From positions 1 through 52,664 of the forward strand of contig VGOM01000013.1 in the NCBI GenBank assembly GCA_016875915.1: a DNA stretch of 52,664 nt, written 5' to 3'. This document shows, one piece after another, positions 51,475 through 52,664 of this stretch (position 1 is its first letter; each line of letters begins with the position of its first letter). The position numbers and the translations under genes are program-made. Source of the stretch: Chloroflexota bacterium (GTDB lineage: Bacteria; Chloroflexota; Dehalococcoidia; UBA2247; RBG-13-53-26). Below the pieces are notes generated by a model, which saw nothing but the letters and a program-made list of their open reading frames with translations, was not told where the DNA came from and ran no database searches.

Positions 51475-51833
51475 CCTGACAACCTCCTCAGGGCCTCCTC
51501 GACAGAGATCTCCCCGCGCTCGAGGCCACTGAGCGCCTCTTCATCCGGTGAGACCTCCACGGTCTCCACAAACTCAAGCCGCCGGGCGATGCGGTTGAGC
51601 CGGTTCTTCACCGTGGGGTAGCTTATGCCGAACATCTCTTCCATGGCCTTGATCGAGCCGTGACAGCGGACGAAGGCGGCGACGAAGACCTGGTCCTCGG
51701 CGGACAGACTGGCCAGCCGGGGAAGCGCGAAACTGCCCTCAATGGCAATTTCCTCGTCGACCACGCGTACGCGTTCCACGGTCACCGGCTTGCCCTGGGT
51801 CATTCTGGTTAGCTCCTGCCAATCCCTTGCCAT
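51471..51833 (-). CDS. DUF2089 family DNA-binding regulator
   Basis: 120 residues. The central part is a helix-turn-helix (LSAEDQVFVAAFVRCHGSIKAMEEMFGISYPTVKNRLNRIARRL, residues about 43-86), the DUF2089 core. A short helical SHOCT-like end (LERGEISVEEALRRL) mirrors the third gene of the operon. It probably controls its own operon. Ribosome binding site AAGAGG. Confidence 0.88.
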   Translation of the reverse strand: MARDWQELTRMTQGKPVTVERVRVVDEEIAIEGSFALPRLASLSAEDQVFVAAFVRCHGSIKAMEEMFGISYPTVKNRLNRIARRLEFVETVEVSPDEEALSGLERGEISVEEALRRLSG

Positions 51834-51882
51834 CTAGATAGCCTCTTAGAATAATTGATATCCTGATTGATTTTCTTCAGTT

Positions 51883-51911
51883 ATCGTAACACTGTCCATT
51901 GATTTTGTCAA
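51883..51911 (-). promoter_or_regulatory. Promoter of the DUF2089 operon
   Basis: Minus strand TTGACA (51906-51911), a 17-nt spacer and TACGAT (51883-51888). The leader (51834-51880) is AT-rich with AATCAATCAGGATATCAATT-like half sites, a possible autoregulatory site. Confidence 0.65.
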
Positions 51912-52114
51912 TACCCTTCCGTCATGGTTGATGGGTGTGGGGTTCCGTCGTGACCGGCGATTTCTGGCGCGGCCCGGCACCAGAGCGGTGTGGGAGTGGA
52001 ACAGGCTTGGGCGGTGGCTATGCGGGACGTGTGGCCATCGAGCACGGTCGACCACAGCGGAAACGGGCCGGACCCAAGGCCGGTCCAGAAGTTGTGGCAC
52101 GGGGACTGCACCGG

Positions 52115-52664
52115 CTACGGCTGTGTCTTGAACTCCTTGCCGTCTTTCTGACAGATGCGCCGGATGATCGTCTTTCCCGAGGCGGCATTATGGGCCAGAG
52201 AACCCATGGCGGTGGCCCATATGCCAACGAAGTAGAAGCTGGACAGCCCCGGCAGCGTGGTCTTGAACTTCTTGTCCGAGAGATCTTCTCTCATGCTGAA
52301 ATCGAGCTTCCGATTGGGCAGATTGAACCATCCCTGAGTGCCGCCCATGTAGCGCTCCCAGGTGAGCAGGGTGTAGACGTCGACGACCTCCACCTGGCCC
52401 TTCAGGCCGCTGAAGCGACTCTCCAGAAGGGCGACCACTTGGTCAGCCACCTTCTGTTTCTCCTGCTTGTACTTCTCTCTGTCGGAATCGTAGAGCTTCT
52501 TCCAGTAGGCATAGCTGGCCGTGAGCTCAACCTTGATGGTGCCCTTGCCGGCTGGGGCCATGGTCCTGTCGAAGCCGTAGAGCTGTGCCTCGATGCTGTC
52601 ATACGTGTGATCGGCTATGGTCACCGGCTGGTCAAGCAGCAATACCAGCGACGAGGGCTCGCTG
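52115..52664 (-). CDS. CrtI-like FAD-dependent oxidoreductase, C-terminal part
   Basis: The gene runs off the right edge; about 182 residues are visible. The C-terminal FAD-binding segment is LPGLSSFYFVGIWATAMGSL, then AASGKTIIRRICQKDGKEF, as in phytoene desaturase-like enzymes of anaerobes. It ends KTQP. It is the third member of this superfamily in the window. The N-terminal dinucleotide motif is outside, so the start and complete function cannot be judged. Confidence 0.82.
   Translation of the reverse strand, partial: SEPSSLVLLLDQPVTIADHTYDSIEAQLYGFDRTMAPAGKGTIKVELTASYAYWKKLYDSDREKYKQEKQKVADQVVALLESRFSGLKGQVEVVDVYTLLTWERYMGGTQGWFNLPNRKLDFSMREDLSDKKFKTTLPGLSSFYFVGIWATAMGSLAHNAASGKTIIRRICQKDGKEFKTQP

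Overview
The window (about 60% GC, several tRNAs, no rRNA) looks like a chromosomal segment of an anaerobic bacterium. The gene set includes 2-oxoacid:ferredoxin oxidoreductase, an ADP-forming-type acyl-CoA synthetase subunit, CaiB-type CoA transferase, UroD/corrinoid methyl transfer, OYE-type flavoenzymes, DUF4416, DUF3795 and DUF5679. This is typical of uncultured Chloroflexota, class Dehalococcoidia. That placement is inferred from gene content and was not tested by phylogeny.

Layout. 1-515: one end of an IS3-family element, an 80-bp mini-element with the same 12-bp ends, and a methyltransferase remnant. 705-7804: LOG, DegV, an OYE-type flavoenzyme, a 219-bp tandem duplication, an acyl-CoA synthetase subunit, a NifU-like protein and an ABC-2 exporter. 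8012-10675: two-component system and msrB. 10952-14013: four-subunit 2-oxoacid:ferredoxin oxidoreductase. 14036-17115: tRNA-Thr, enoyl-CoA hydratase-like gene, HEAT-repeat protein. 17380-18802: two adjacent InlB-type repeat proteins, each with an in-frame UGA just after the signal peptide. 18917-26025: small proteins, a DUF4097 lipoprotein, a PQQ beta-propeller and six tRNAs. 26193-34615: a dissociated type-II fatty acid/polyketide-like cluster. 34745-46087: MarC, Fe-S proteins, ECF sigma with partner, HAD hydrolase, secreted beta-propeller, CoA transferase and a MocR regulator. 46151-52664: corrinoid methyl transfer, small membrane proteins, a DUF2089 regulatory operon, and a partial desaturase-like flavoprotein.

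Most interesting signal. The two minus-strand genes at 17380-17856 and 17915-18802 both read signal peptide, Arg-Ala-Ala, UGA, then the first strand of an InlB-type repeat in the same frame. A 16-nt perfect hairpin with a GGUC loop core follows at 11 and 17 nt after the UGA, inside a 20-nt block identical in the two genes, while the sequence around it has diverged. This is the geometry and loop of a bacterial SECIS element. In the second gene the UGA-Cys pair aligns with a Cys-Cys pair in the next repeat of the same protein. I propose a pair of exported, membrane-anchored selenoproteins with selenocysteine next to the mature N-terminus. Standard gene calling would split both genes.

Second signal. 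The minus-strand operon FabF - ACP - two CrtI-like flavoproteins - FabG - FabZ - FabI - Sfp-type phosphopantetheinyl transferase, with a convergent condensation-domain acyltransferase, resembles a dedicated pathway for an unusual lipid or polyene. Its fabF appears to start at AUC: a promoter lies downstream of the only in-frame ATG, and a strong ribosome binding site sits 8 nt before the ATC.
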